Shown piece after piece: positions 43,608 to 52,789 of a stretch of DNA of 64,000 nucleotides. A model generated the notes under the pieces. That model did not search any database. It worked only from the letters and a program-made list of their open reading frames with translations, and was not told the origin of the DNA. Numbering within the stretch: position 1 is the first letter of the stretch; every line of letters starts with the position of its first letter. Source of the stretch: Thalassovita mangrovi (lineage in GTDB: Bacteria > Pseudomonadota > Alphaproteobacteria > Rhodobacterales > Rhodobacteraceae); NCBI RefSeq assembly GCF_009857745.1, contig NZ_WWEN01000011.1, positions 62,001 through 126,000 of the forward strand, read 5' to 3'. A program made the position numbers and the translations under genes.

Positions 43608-43814
43608 ATGCCCACTGGCACCGTAAAGTGGTTCAACACCACCAAAGGCTACGGCTTCATCGCCCCCGATGCGGGTGGCAAAGACGTATTCGTTCACATC
43701 TCGGCGGTCGAGCGTTCCGGCCTGACCGGCCTGGCCGACGACCAGAAAGTCAGCTACGAGCTGCAATCGGGTCGTGACGGCCGCGAAAGCGCCGTGGATC
43801 TCGCGCTGCTGTAA
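43608..43814 (+). CDS. Cold-shock domain protein (CspA family)
   Basis: 68-aa single-stranded nucleic-acid-binding OB-fold protein. RNP1 is KGYGFI and RNP2 DVFVHI; the start GTVKWFNTTKGYGF is typical. The 229-bp upstream stretch has no gene and contains a G/C-rich hairpin (GGGCTGCC ... GGGCAGC) before AAGGAG, consistent with a long, folded leader as in other csp genes. A strong terminator follows. Confidence 0.95.
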   Translation: MPTGTVKWFNTTKGYGFIAPDAGGKDVFVHISAVERSGLTGLADDQKVSYELQSGRDGRESAVDLALL

Positions 43815-43842
43815 CGCTCTGGCGTTATCAGCGGAGACCGAA

Positions 43843-43866
43843 GCCGCCCCCTGGGGCGGCTTTTTT
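43843..43866 (+). terminator. Cold-shock gene terminator
   Basis: GCCGCCC (43843-43849) and GGGCGGC (43854-43860) pair around 4 nt and are followed by six T. It lies 29 bp after the stop codon. Confidence 0.92.
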
Positions 43867-43980
43867 ATTGGCAGAGGCATTCGGGGGACCGGGTGGCGCC
43901 CGTCTCGCCAGAGGCGAGCCGACGATAAACGGCGCACCTCCGGTGCGACCGGGCGGTCCGGCGGGTGAAGCCAAACGGGA

Positions 43981-44661
43981 TCAGTCCAGCCGCTCGATCA
44001 GTTCCAGCACCTTCGGGCCCAGACCTTCGACGATCAGCCGCACGCCTTCGCCATTGGGGTGGATGCCGTCGGGCTGGAACAGATCGCCCAGCTCGGCCGG
44101 GTCGGTTTCTCCCAACCCCTCGAAGAAGCTTTCGGCGTAAAGCGTGCCGAATTCTTCCGACAGTTCGGGCCAGATCGCATTGAACTCGGCCTGATACTCG
44201 GGGCCGAAATTGCCCGGCGCCCGCAGCCCGACCAGCAGCACCTCGACCCCCTTGTCCTGCGCCACCTGCAACATGGCGCGGACATTGGCGCGGGTGACGC
44301 CCGGATCGGTGCCGCGCAGCGCGTCATTGCCGCCGAGCGCCAGGATCATCCCCTGCACGTCCCAGGTCAGCGACCAGTCGAGCCGCGCCAGCCCGCCGGC
44401 GGTTGTGTCGCCCGACACGCCCGCGTTGATCACCCGCACGTCGGCCCCCTGCCCGGCCAGCCAGGCGCGCAGCTGCGGCACGAAGCCTTCCTGCTCGATT
44501 AGCCCGTACCCCTGGGTCAGGCTGTCGCCGAAGGCGATCAGCGTGGCGGGCGCGGCCATCGCGGGCCCCGCCGAAATCAGCATCAAGCCGGCAAGCACCT
44601 TGCCCCGCAAGCACCCGGCCCCATATGACAAAAGAGATTTCAACGAATTGCGGAACCGCAT
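43981..44661 (-). CDS. Periplasmic SGNH esterase, TesA-like
   Basis: 226 aa with a signal peptide (basic start, hydrophobic core VLAGLMLISAG, cleavage near AMAA). The SGNH blocks are GDSLT (S47 nucleophile), the glycine in INAGVSGDTT, GGND, and DGIHPNGEG with the catalytic Asp and His. In many proteobacteria tesA is divergent from the ybbA-ybbP ABC genes, and the same order occurs here. Its start codon shares bases with that of the ABC gene (CATG at 44659-44662). Arylesterase, thioesterase or lysophospholipase activity is expected. Confidence 0.88.
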   Translation of the reverse strand: MRFRNSLKSLLSYGAGCLRGKVLAGLMLISAGPAMAAPATLIAFGDSLTQGYGLIEQEGFVPQLRAWLAGQGADVRVINAGVSGDTTAGGLARLDWSLTWDVQGMILALGGNDALRGTDPGVTRANVRAMLQVAQDKGVEVLLVGLRAPGNFGPEYQAEFNAIWPELSEEFGTLYAESFFEGLGETDPAELGDLFQPDGIHPNGEGVRLIVEGLGPKVLELIERLD

Positions 44662-45343
44662 GTCTGACCCCGTACTTTCCCTTACAGATGCAACCCTTGC
44701 GCTGGACGGCAATGCCGGCCGCGTCGAGATACTTCACGGCATCACCCTGGATGTCCAGAGCGGCGAAAGCGTCGGGTTGGTGGGGCCGTCCGGGTCCGGC
44801 AAATCTTCGCTGCTGATGCTGATGGGCGGGCTGGAACAAGCCACGTCGGGGCATGTCACGGCGCTTGGCCAGGACCTGACCGCGATGGACGAGGACCAGC
44901 TGGCGCGGTTTCGCCGCGACACGATGGGAATCGTGTTCCAGTCCTTCCACCTGATCCCGACCATGACCGCGCTGGAAAACGTCGCAACGCCGCTGGAACT
45001 GGCGGGGCACCGCGATGCGTTCGACCGCGCGCTGGAGGAATTGAAGACGGTGGGGCTGGAAGCGCGGGCCGATCATTACCCGTCGCAGATGTCGGGCGGC
45101 GAACAGCAGCGGGTGGCGCTGGCGCGCGCCAGCGCCCCGCGCCCCAAGATCCTGCTGGCGGATGAACCAACCGGCAACCTGGACGAAGCCAATGGCGCCG
45201 CGATCATCGAGATGCTGTTCGGGTTGCGCGACCGCCACGGTTCGACGCTGGTGCTGGTCACCCACGCGCCGGAGCTGGCGCAGCGCTGCGACCGGGTGGT
45301 GCGGCTGCGCGACGGGCGGATCGACGGCGGGGATATGGCATGA
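44660..45343 (+). CDS. ABC transporter ATP-binding protein (YbbA-like)
   Basis: 227-aa ATPase of the LolD/MacB group. Walker A GPSGSGKSS is at 42-50, the signature MSGGEQQRVALARA precedes Walker B ILLADEPTGNLD. The start ATG at 44660 is the first of the family-type N-terminus MSDPVLSLTDA. The stop overlaps the permease start by 4 bp (ATGA). With the permease it should form a mechanotransmission-type complex acting on lipoproteins or periplasmic substrates. Confidence 0.93.
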   Translation: MSDPVLSLTDATLALDGNAGRVEILHGITLDVQSGESVGLVGPSGSGKSSLLMLMGGLEQATSGHVTALGQDLTAMDEDQLARFRRDTMGIVFQSFHLIPTMTALENVATPLELAGHRDAFDRALEELKTVGLEARADHYPSQMSGGEQQRVALARASAPRPKILLADEPTGNLDEANGAAIIEMLFGLRDRHGSTLVLVTHAPELAQRCDRVVRLRDGRIDGGDMA

Positions 45344-47856
45344 GCCTGGGCGTCGCGGCGCGGCTGGCCCGGCGCGAATTGCGCGGCGGGCTGAAGGGGT
45401 TTCGCATCTTCCTCGCCTGCCTGTCGCTGGGCGTGGCGGCGATCGCCGGGGTCGGCAGCGTCCGGTCCGGCATCGAGGCCGGGCTGGCACGCGAAGGCGC
45501 GGCGCTGCTGGGCGGCGATGCGGAGATGGAATTCACCTATCGCTTTGCCAGCGATTCCGAACGGGACTGGATGGCCGAACAGGCGCTGGCGGTGTCCGAG
45601 GTGGCCGATTTCCGGTCGATGGCGGTGGCGGGTGACACCCGCGCGCTGACGCAGGTGAAGGCGGTCGACGGGGCCTATCCGCTGGTGGGCGCGGTGGTGC
45701 TCGACCCGGCGATGCCTTTGCAGGAGGCCCTTGCCGGTCGGCAGGGCCTTCCCGGCGCGGTGCTGGACCCGCTGCTGATCGCACAGCTGGGGATCGGGGT
45801 GGGCGACACGTTCCGGCTGGGCACGCAGGATTTCGTGCTGTCGGCGGCGCTGACCGGCGAACCGGACGGGGCGGCGGACGGGTTCATGCTGGGGCCGCGA
45901 TCGCTGGTGCGGACCGAGGACCTGGCCAAGTCCGGCCTGCTGGCGCCGGGGACGCTTTATTCCACCAAGTACCGGCTGGACCTGCCCGAGGGCGCCGATC
46001 TGGCGATGCTGGCGGGCGAGGCCAAGCGGCAATTCGAAGACAGCGGGCTGCGCTGGCGGGACGCGCGCAACGGCGCCCCGGGGATCGTGACCTTCGTGGA
46101 ACGGCTGGGCGCTTTCTTGATCCTTGTCGGCCTGTCGGGGCTGGCGGTGGGCGGCGTCGGCGTGTCCTCGGCGGTGCGGGCCTACCTGGCGGGCAAGACT
46201 CAGGTGATCGCCACATTGCGCAGCCTTGGCGCCGATCAACGGCTGATTTTCCAGACCTATTTCCTGCAGATCGGGGCCTTGTCGGCGGTGGGGATCGGGC
46301 TGGGCCTGCTGCTGGGCGGCGGGGTTCCGGTGCTGCTTGGCCCGGTGATCGGGGCGCAATTGCCGGTGCCGGCGGATTTCGCGCTCTATCCCGCGCCGCT
46401 GGCCGAGGCGGCGGTGTACGGGGGCCTGACCGCGCTGATCTTCACCCTGTGGCCCTTGGCGCGCACCGGCGAGGTGCGCGCGGCGACGCTGTTTCGCGAT
46501 GCGATGGCGGGGGCGCGGGCGCTGCCGCCGTGGCGGTATGTGCTGATCACCGCCGGGCTGACCGGGGTGCTGATCGCCGTGGCGGTGGCGTTTTCCGGCA
46601 CCTGGCGGCTGACGGTCTGGACCGCGGGCGGCGTGATGCTGGCGCTGTTCGCGCTGGCGCTGGCGGCTTTGGGTCTGCGGCGGCTGGCCCGCGCGCTGGC
46701 CCCGCTGGCGCGGGGACGCGCGGCGTGGCGGTGGGCGCTGTCGGCCATCGGATCGGCGCGGGACGAGGCGACGCCGGTGGTGTTGTCGCTGGGGCTGGGG
46801 TTGAGCGTTCTGGCCGCGGTGGGCCAGATCGACGGCAACCTGCGCGGCGCCATCGCCCAGGACCTGCCAGGCAAGGCGCCGTCGTTCTTCTTCGTCGATA
46901 TCCAGAAAGACCAGATCGACGGGTTCCTGACCCGCCTGCGCGGTGACGATCAGGTCAGCCGGATCGAACACGCGCCGATGCTGCGCGGGGTGATCACCAA
47001 GATCAACGGGCAACCGGCCCGGGACGTGGCGGGCGATCACTGGGTGCTGCGCGGCGACCGGGGCGTGACCTATGCCGGGGCCAAGCCGGAAAACACCAAG
47101 GTCACGGCGGGCGAATGGTGGCCCGAGGATTACGACGGCCCGCCGCTGATCAGTTTCGCCGCCGAAGAAGGCGCCGAGATGGGGCTGGAACTGGGTGACG
47201 AGATCACCATCAACATCCTGGGCCGCGACATCACCGGTACGCTGGCGAGCTTCCGCGAGGTGGATTTTTCCACCGCCGGGATGGGGTTCATCCTGGCGAT
47301 GAACGAGGCCGCGCTGGCAGGCGCGCCGCATTCGTTCATCGCCACGGTCTATGCCTCGGAGGAAGCGGAACCGGCGATCCTGAACGACCTGACATCGGCC
47401 TATCCCAACATCACCGCGATCCGGGTGCGCGACGCCATCGACCGGGTGTCGGGGCTGCTGTCGGGGATCGCGGCGGCGACCTCATGGGGCGCGGCGGCGA
47501 CGCTGCTGACCGGGTTCCTGGTGCTGATCGGCGCGGCGGCGGCGGGGGCACCGGCGCGGCGCTACGAGGCGGCGGTGCTGAAGACGCTGGGGGCGACGCG
47601 GGGCAAGATCCTGGCAAGCTTCGCCCTGCGCGCGGCATTCCTTGGCGCGGGGGCGGCATTGGTGGCGCTGGCGGCGGGGATCGCGGGCGGCTGGGCGGTG
47701 ATGCATTTCGTGATGGAAACCGGGTTCGGCGTGATCTGGCCCTCGGCACTTGGCATCGTGGCGGGGGGCGTGATGGCGACGCTGCTAGCCGGGATCGGGT
47801 TCGCCTGGGCGGCGCTGAACGCGCGGCCAGTGGCGACGCTCAGGGGACGGGAATAG
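45340..47856 (+). CDS. ABC transporter permease, FtsX-like (YbbP type)
   Basis: 838 aa with the YbbP layout: an N-terminal helix (near 25-45), a large periplasmic domain, three FtsX-type helices (about 255-375), further helices (about 395-450), a second periplasmic domain and a final FtsX block of three helices (about 705-825). Translationally coupled to the ATPase. Its partner esterase gene is divergent, suggesting work on lipids or acylated substrates in the envelope (inference). A 23-bp piece of its 3' part (47761-47783) recurs exactly at 50904-50926. Confidence 0.92.
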   Translation: MSLGVAARLARRELRGGLKGFRIFLACLSLGVAAIAGVGSVRSGIEAGLAREGAALLGGDAEMEFTYRFASDSERDWMAEQALAVSEVADFRSMAVAGDTRALTQVKAVDGAYPLVGAVVLDPAMPLQEALAGRQGLPGAVLDPLLIAQLGIGVGDTFRLGTQDFVLSAALTGEPDGAADGFMLGPRSLVRTEDLAKSGLLAPGTLYSTKYRLDLPEGADLAMLAGEAKRQFEDSGLRWRDARNGAPGIVTFVERLGAFLILVGLSGLAVGGVGVSSAVRAYLAGKTQVIATLRSLGADQRLIFQTYFLQIGALSAVGIGLGLLLGGGVPVLLGPVIGAQLPVPADFALYPAPLAEAAVYGGLTALIFTLWPLARTGEVRAATLFRDAMAGARALPPWRYVLITAGLTGVLIAVAVAFSGTWRLTVWTAGGVMLALFALALAALGLRRLARALAPLARGRAAWRWALSAIGSARDEATPVVLSLGLGLSVLAAVGQIDGNLRGAIAQDLPGKAPSFFFVDIQKDQIDGFLTRLRGDDQVSRIEHAPMLRGVITKINGQPARDVAGDHWVLRGDRGVTYAGAKPENTKVTAGEWWPEDYDGPPLISFAAEEGAEMGLELGDEITINILGRDITGTLASFREVDFSTAGMGFILAMNEAALAGAPHSFIATVYASEEAEPAILNDLTSAYPNITAIRVRDAIDRVSGLLSGIAAATSWGAAATLLTGFLVLIGAAAAGAPARRYEAAVLKTLGATRGKILASFALRAAFLGAGAALVALAAGIAGGWAVMHFVMETGFGVIWPSALGIVAGGVMATLLAGIGFAWAALNARPVATLRGRE

Positions 47857-48017
47857 GCGGCGGACCGGGAGTGAGGCGACCGTTCGGATTTCAAGCCTGA
47901 GAGATGCCTTTCCGCCTGCAGCGGACTTTCATTCGCGGCACAGCGAATGACCGTTTCAAGCCCGCCCCATCTTGATGAGAACGACCCCAGGTGATCACAC
48001 TCTTATATTGAAAACCG

Positions 48018-48869
48018 ATGGGGAAATGGATGATGTCAGGGAGCACGGTATCGCCGTCAAACAGGTTGAAACGGCTCGTGGCCACGGCGGTCATCTCCAT
48101 ATGTTTCACCCCCTCGGCCCATGCCCAATCGGCCGATGCTTTGCCCATTGAGATCATCAAGGGTTTCCGGAACGATTTGTACGTAATGGCCGAACGCACG
48201 GGCGGCAGTGTCGAGGAATGGAACAGTCTCGAACAACGGGCGATCGAAGCCCTGAACGCATCGCTGGAAAATGCGGGGCAAGATGCAGTATTGTCCAACG
48301 AGCGTGGGAGAAACGCGCTGCACCTGGCCGCGGCGGACGGTTTCCTTTTCTTGCTTGATCCTCTGTTGAACGATGATCGCCTGCGCGCCGAGATCAATGT
48401 GACCGACGCGGACGGGCTGACGCCATATGATTATGCCGTTCTGGCGCTGCCCCTGACGCTTCAGGCCTGCCATCCGGAAAGCGAAAATCCCTTCCTGCTG
48501 GTGCCTTACATGGTCAAGCTGCCCTACTATCTGGACCGCCAGCCATTTGAGGCAATACTGGCCTCCCTTGAACGGGCGGGAGCGGACACGGACCTGAGCC
48601 GCGCGCGGCATTGGTGGCTCAGCAAGTGTTCGAATGCGGACCCTGCCGCGCGAAAGGGTGTCGAAACTTCGCAAGACCTGCATGGGTCGCTTCTGGATCT
48701 CACGGAAAAAGTGCTGGTTCAAAAGAAACGGCAAGACGTGGACGAGAAGGTCGAACTCTACAAAGAGCTGGTGGAAATGATGCCCGACAGAACGAAACCG
48801 AGCCCGGAAGAGATCAAGGACCAGATACGTCAGTTCTACCTCGAAGCGGGCATGTCCCCGCCGAGCTGA
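48018..48869 (+). CDS. Secreted protein with ankyrin-like repeats
   Basis: 283 aa. The first residues before the signal (VATAVISICFTPSAHAQ, cleavage near AHA) suggest that translation may instead start at ATG 48030 or 48033, where GGGG lies upstream. The mature part has one good ankyrin unit, NERGRNALHLAAADGFLFLLDPLL (about residues 94-117), and a second, DADGLTPYDYAVL (about 131-143), then a long helical, charged tail. The family of the rest is unknown. Periplasmic location is inferred. Confidence 0.7.
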   Translation: MGKWMMSGSTVSPSNRLKRLVATAVISICFTPSAHAQSADALPIEIIKGFRNDLYVMAERTGGSVEEWNSLEQRAIEALNASLENAGQDAVLSNERGRNALHLAAADGFLFLLDPLLNDDRLRAEINVTDADGLTPYDYAVLALPLTLQACHPESENPFLLVPYMVKLPYYLDRQPFEAILASLERAGADTDLSRARHWWLSKCSNADPAARKGVETSQDLHGSLLDLTEKVLVQKKRQDVDEKVELYKELVEMMPDRTKPSPEEIKDQIRQFYLEAGMSPPS

Positions 48870-48950
48870 GCACCCTATCCTTCAGGCGGGCCGGGCAACC
48901 CGAGTTTCGCAAGATTTGCGAAGCGCTTTTGCCGATCCGAGGCGGCCGCT

Positions 48951-49724
48951 TCAATCAGCGCTCGCGCCGCCATCCACCGGGATCAGTGTCCCGGTCATGT
49001 ATCTTGCCGCGTCCGAGACCAGAAAGGCGGCGACGCCCGCGATGTCTTCGGGGGTGCCGATGCGCCCCATCGGGATCGCGGCGCCGTATTCCGCCACCCG
49101 TTGCGCCCGTGCGGCCCCGGTCAGCCCGGCGGCCAGCATCGGGGTGTCGGTATCGCCCGGGCAGACCGCGTTGACGCGGATGCCTTCATGGGCGTGATCC
49201 AGCGCCATGCAGCGGGTCAGCTGCGCGACGGCGGCCTTCGATACCGCATAGGCGAGCGCGCCCTTCGCCCCGACCAGCGCCCAGTCCGAGGCGATGTTGA
49301 CGATCGCGCCGCCCCCTTGCGCCCGCAGCGCGGGAAGGACCGCGCGCGAAAGGCGGAAGACGGAATTGAGATTGATGTCCATCACCCGGTTCCAGTCCGC
49401 GTCCGTCGTGTCCTCCGCCGTGCCCTGAATCAGAATGCCGGCATTGTTGATCAGCACATCGACACGGCCGAAGGCCGCGTTCGCGGCCTGGACGACCGCC
49501 TCTGGCGCCGTGGTGTCGGACAGGTCGGCGGCGTGGAAGGCGGCTTCGACGCCCTGCGCGCGAAACTTGTCCGCCATCGCTTGTCCCGCCGCTTCGCGAC
49601 GCCCGACCAGAAGCAGCGCATAGCCCTCTGCCGCGAGGGCGCTGGCGATGGCCGCCCCTATCCCAGAGGTCGCGCCCGTGACGATCGCACAAGGGGTACC
49701 GTTTGCAGCCGTAGTTTCCGTCAT
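48951..49724 (-). CDS. Short-chain dehydrogenase/reductase
   Basis: 257-aa NAD(P)-dependent oxidoreductase of the classical SDR type. Cofactor motif TGATSGIG (16-23), NNAG (93-96), catalytic S146, Y159 and K163, and the late PGDTDTPM all agree. The pattern near residues 41-43 (GRR) hints at NADP preference. The substrate is not identifiable; the gene stands alone. Confidence 0.9.
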   Translation of the reverse strand: MTETTAANGTPCAIVTGATSGIGAAIASALAAEGYALLLVGRREAAGQAMADKFRAQGVEAAFHAADLSDTTAPEAVVQAANAAFGRVDVLINNAGILIQGTAEDTTDADWNRVMDINLNSVFRLSRAVLPALRAQGGGAIVNIASDWALVGAKGALAYAVSKAAVAQLTRCMALDHAHEGIRVNAVCPGDTDTPMLAAGLTGAARAQRVAEYGAAIPMGRIGTPEDIAGVAAFLVSDAARYMTGTLIPVDGGASAD

Positions 49725-49890
49725 TTGAACCCTCGCCGAAGATGGTCGTAAACGGCTAGCTTTTTGCGATCACGGTTGTCAATCGAAGCGGCTTTCCGGC
49801 CGATCGATCGCGGCAAGAGGCGACGATGCCGGGCTCAATCTTGCGGCACTTGCGCTTCAGGCGAAGCCGTCTTCGAGAGCCATCCGAAAT

Positions 49891-50517
49891 TCAACCGCAT
49901 CGCAGCTTCGCGAAGAACAGCCTCGTATCCGAAAAGCTTGCCAGCGATCCTCCCGCCCGCACCGCCATATCAAGCGACCGGTCATAACCGAGCCATTGGC
50001 AACTTCCCTGCGCCTTCACGGCCATCTGAGACAGGTGAATCAGCTTGTCCAACGAAGGCGGCGCAGGCCTGGGAGCAGGCGGCGGGGCCGGCGGCAGCTT
50101 GGCCATCTTGGCGCGGCACTCTTCGTATCTTTTCCTCTTGTTTGCTTCTATTTCTTCCTTGTTTTTCTTATATTTTCTTGTGGCCATTTCTCTGCTGGAC
50201 ACAAACAAGATAATATCACAGGACTTGATATCCCCGTAGACAGTGCTGCCGTCAGACAGTGTCACCGACGGACGATTGTCGGGCGCATTGAGCGCATCGG
50301 GTTTGTAGGCGGTAAACAGGTAAACGCTTTCATTATCAGCCAACCCGGCAACGATTTGCGGATGAATCTCGCGCAGCATTTTACTCGCGAATATGTCGTT
50401 CCATGCAACATCGTATTCGCCCAGTCGCGCGGATCTTTTTTCGTTTCCATAATTTGATGAGCTGCAGGCTGCTGCCATCAAAAGGGCCAGCATCAAGCCG
50501 AAAAATTTCTGGGGCAT
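49891..50517 (-). CDS. Hypothetical lipoprotein
   Basis: 208 aa. The signal sequence ends in a lipobox (LMAAAC, C18). The mature protein has a folded first half, a strongly basic helix (about 115-140, RKYKKNKEEIEANKRKRYEE), a proline-rich stretch ([13 protein letters not shown]) and a C-terminal part with two cysteines. No family recognised. Base composition in the middle of the gene is visibly more A+T-rich than in the neighbours, suggesting accessory origin. Confidence 0.65.
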   Translation of the reverse strand: MPQKFFGLMLALLMAAACSSSNYGNEKRSARLGEYDVAWNDIFASKMLREIHPQIVAGLADNESVYLFTAYKPDALNAPDNRPSVTLSDGSTVYGDIKSCDIILFVSSREMATRKYKKNKEEIEANKRKRYEECRAKMAKLPPAPPPAPRPAPPSLDKLIHLSQMAVKAQGSCQWLGYDRSLDMAVRAGGSLASFSDTRLFFAKLRCG

Positions 50518-50569
50518 CTATTCTCCAAATTTTATGGGGAGAGCATTCGGACACCTCGGTTGTCTTGGC

Positions 50570-50609
50570 GAGGTGGCGATGCTTTCACCGGGCAGTCATC
50601 GCACCCTAC
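50570..50609. repeat. Decayed REP-like palindrome
   Basis: GGTGGCGATG on the left and CATCGCACCCTACC on the right still pair in part and end in CCCTAC, as do the REP arms around the RAYT gene. Several substitutions mark it as a decayed copy. Confidence 0.4.
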
Positions 50610-50769
50610 CGTCATGGCATTGGATCGTCGATATCTGAAACACCTAAGGGATGAATGGGCACGCGGATGTCACCCGCGAAGGTGAGCGCAAAGGGGTGAG
50701 CCCCCCGCGTCCTCCGCGCCGCCGGTCTTGCTGAAAACCGCAGCGAAAATCGGCTCCCCTCCTGGCCCT

Positions 50770-50930
50770 CCAGGCCCAGCGGCAAAGACTCGTCACTATC
50801 GTGCGCCGTGCGGCGCGGGCGGAAATCCCGCCGCGGTTCCGCAATTCCAGCGCCGTATGACCTGGTGAGCGAGACCGGGCAGGTGATCGCGCATGGTACC
50901 GCGGCGGGGGGCGTGATGGCGACGCTCAGA
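50770..50930 (+). pseudogene. Composite remnant of the IMPase-family gene and the ABC permease gene
   Basis: Positions 50770-50895 are a diverged copy of the 5' part of the IMPase-family gene (from 51821), with one deletion of about 25 bp and broken frame. From 50904 to 50926 the sequence equals 47761-47783 of the ABC permease gene. The remnant lies in a 499-bp gap (50518-51016) that has no intact gene. The two source genes flank it at about 3.1 and 1.1 kb. Confidence 0.8.
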
Positions 50931-51016
50931 TGTGGGATAAAAGGGGAAAGTTGGCCTTGCGCGCGGGTGCAGGGACTGTAATGTCCGATTTTATTTTTCA
51001 GCTCGGAGATAGCGCC

Positions 51017-51652
51017 ATGGTTGAATTATCCACCCTCCTGATATTCTCCTTGGCTGCGCTTGCTTTGACCGCGACGCCGGGCCCGGACATGTTGCTGCTT
51101 GCATCTCGAAGCGCGACACAGGGCCGTGTTGCGGGGCTTGCGACATGGGCAGGTATCGCGGTCGGAACATATTGCCATGCTCTTGCTGCGGCCTTCGGGT
51201 TGTCGCAGCTTTTTCTGGCGGTGCCGGTGGCATATGACCTGGTCCGCTTCGCGGGCGCGGCATACCTGCTGTTCCTGGCATGGAAAGCTTTCGCATCCGG
51301 ATCGCAGGCCGATCCGGTTCTGATGCCCAAACGCCGCGATCATTCCACGCAGGTCATGTTCCGGCAGGGTCTTCTGACCAATCTTCTGAACCCCAAGATG
51401 GCGATCTTCGTCCTGGCCCTGTTTCCACAGTTCCTCGCACCTGGAGCCGGATCCATCGCACTCCAGATCATGACCCTTGCGACGGTTTTGAACGTCGTTG
51501 GCTTCTTCGTGAATGGTGCCGTCATACTTGCCGCAAGCCGTGCCAGCGCCATGCTGGCCGGGAACAACAGGTTCAAGAACCTGTCGCAATATGTCCTGGG
51601 CACCGTCTTTGCGGGCCTCGCCGCGAGGCTGGCTTTTGATACGCAGCGATAA
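51017..51652 (+). CDS. LysE/RhtB family amino-acid exporter
   Basis: 211-aa inner-membrane protein with about six hydrophobic helices. The family hallmark LALTATPGPDMLLLASRSATQGRVAGL is at residues 13-39, and NLLNPKMAIFVLALFPQF at about 125-142. The start is at 51017 with GGAG upstream. Family members export amino acids such as homoserine, threonine or lysine; the substrate cannot be told from sequence here. Confidence 0.92.
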   Translation: MVELSTLLIFSLAALALTATPGPDMLLLASRSATQGRVAGLATWAGIAVGTYCHALAAAFGLSQLFLAVPVAYDLVRFAGAAYLLFLAWKAFASGSQADPVLMPKRRDHSTQVMFRQGLLTNLLNPKMAIFVLALFPQFLAPGAGSIALQIMTLATVLNVVGFFVNGAVILAASRASAMLAGNNRFKNLSQYVLGTVFAGLAARLAFDTQR

Positions 51653-51776
51653 CCCGCTATTATAAAAGAAGGACCGGCCGTTCAATTTGCCCCGGCACGG
51701 CCCGAACGCTTGCGACTCGCCGCCCGACCTGTCACCCATGCCCCACCTGTCCGTTCCCCCACCGGAGACCGATCCG

Positions 51777-52652
51777 ATGACCGACCACAGCACCCTTCCC
51801 CTGCCCCTCACCGCGCTCAGCCAGGCCCAGCAGCAAAGCCTCGTCAATATCGTGCGCCGCGCGGCGAAGGCGGAAATCCTGCCGCGGTTCCGCAACCTGA
51901 GCGCCGGGCAGATCAGCACCAAGTCGGGGCCCGATGACCTGGTGACCGAGGCCGATACGCAGGCCGAGAAGATGATCGCGCGCGGCATCCTGCGGATGTT
52001 CCCCAACGCGATGGTGATCGGCGAGGAAGCCGCCCATGCCCGCCCCGAGCTGCGCGACGAGGCGGCCAAGGCGGAACTGGCCTTCATCATCGATCCGGTG
52101 GACGGGACCTGGAATTTCGCCCACGGGCTGCCGGTTTTCGGGGTGATCCTGGCCGCCACGCGGTTCGGGCGGCCGGTGTTCGGGATGCTGTATGACGCGA
52201 TCATGGACGACTGGATCACCGCCGACAGCGAAACCGGCGCGATGATGTTCGGCGCGCGCGGGCCGCACCGGCGGATGCGCACCTCGGAAGGCGGGGCGTT
52301 GGGCGATCTGTCGGGCTACCTGCATTTCTACCTGATGGACAAGGATGTGCAGCCGAAGCTGGCGGAAACCCTGCCCGATTTCGGCCGCACCGGCGCTTTG
52401 CGCTGTTCGTGCCACGAATACCGGATGCTGGCGCAGGGCAGCGTCGATTTCTGCCTGTCGGGGGTGCTGAACCCCTGGGACCACGCGGCGGGCGTTCTGA
52501 TCTGCCAGCGCGCGGGCGGCTTCGTGCGGATGCTGGACGGGCAGGATTACGACATCTCGATCAAGCAAGGCTATCTGCTGGCCGCCGCGAACGAGGACGT
52601 GTGGAACACGGTGGCGGAGCGGTTGCGGTTTCTGAAAGAAGCGTCAAGTTGA
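51777..52652 (+). CDS. Inositol monophosphatase family phosphatase, HisN-like
   Basis: 291-aa magnesium-dependent phosphatase. Metal motifs: GEEAA (E83-E84), DPVDGTWNF (D106, D109) and NPWDHAAG near 223. The group includes histidinol-phosphatase, inositol monophosphatase and 3'-phosphoadenosine 5'-phosphate phosphatase; the sequence LPVFGVILAATRFGRPVFGMLYD fits the HisN/IMPase branch, but the substrate is uncertain. The element M2 starts directly at its stop codon, and a broken partial copy of the gene lies 1.05 kb upstream. Confidence 0.88.
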   Translation: MTDHSTLPLPLTALSQAQQQSLVNIVRRAAKAEILPRFRNLSAGQISTKSGPDDLVTEADTQAEKMIARGILRMFPNAMVIGEEAAHARPELRDEAAKAELAFIIDPVDGTWNFAHGLPVFGVILAATRFGRPVFGMLYDAIMDDWITADSETGAMMFGARGPHRRMRTSEGGALGDLSGYLHFYLMDKDVQPKLAETLPDFGRTGALRCSCHEYRMLAQGSVDFCLSGVLNPWDHAAGVLICQRAGGFVRMLDGQDYDISIKQGYLLAAANEDVWNTVAERLRFLKEASS

Positions 52653-52789
52653 GCCGGGCCGCGCCCGACCGCGGGTGGGCGCATGAACCTGTCGGGTTGG
52701 CAGTTTATCCATCCACCACTTCCTTCGTTTCAGTATCGCGCAGACAGTGAAGAAGCGCCCGCCCGGGGGGCGGTCGGGCGCGGCCCGGC
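52653..52789. repeat. Long inverted-repeat element M2
   Basis: 137-bp element starting right after the IMPase stop codon. A perfect 20-bp outer stem (52653-52672 against 52770-52789) encloses an inner 10-bp stem with one mismatch or G-T pair (52673-52682 against 52755-52764), a 5-nt right-hand bulge of G and a 72-nt apical loop. A second hairpin and CGCTGTTCGGGC follow (to 52815). M1 at 42769 has the same plan; where stem bases differ between the two, both strands differ so that pairing is kept. Confidence 0.75.
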
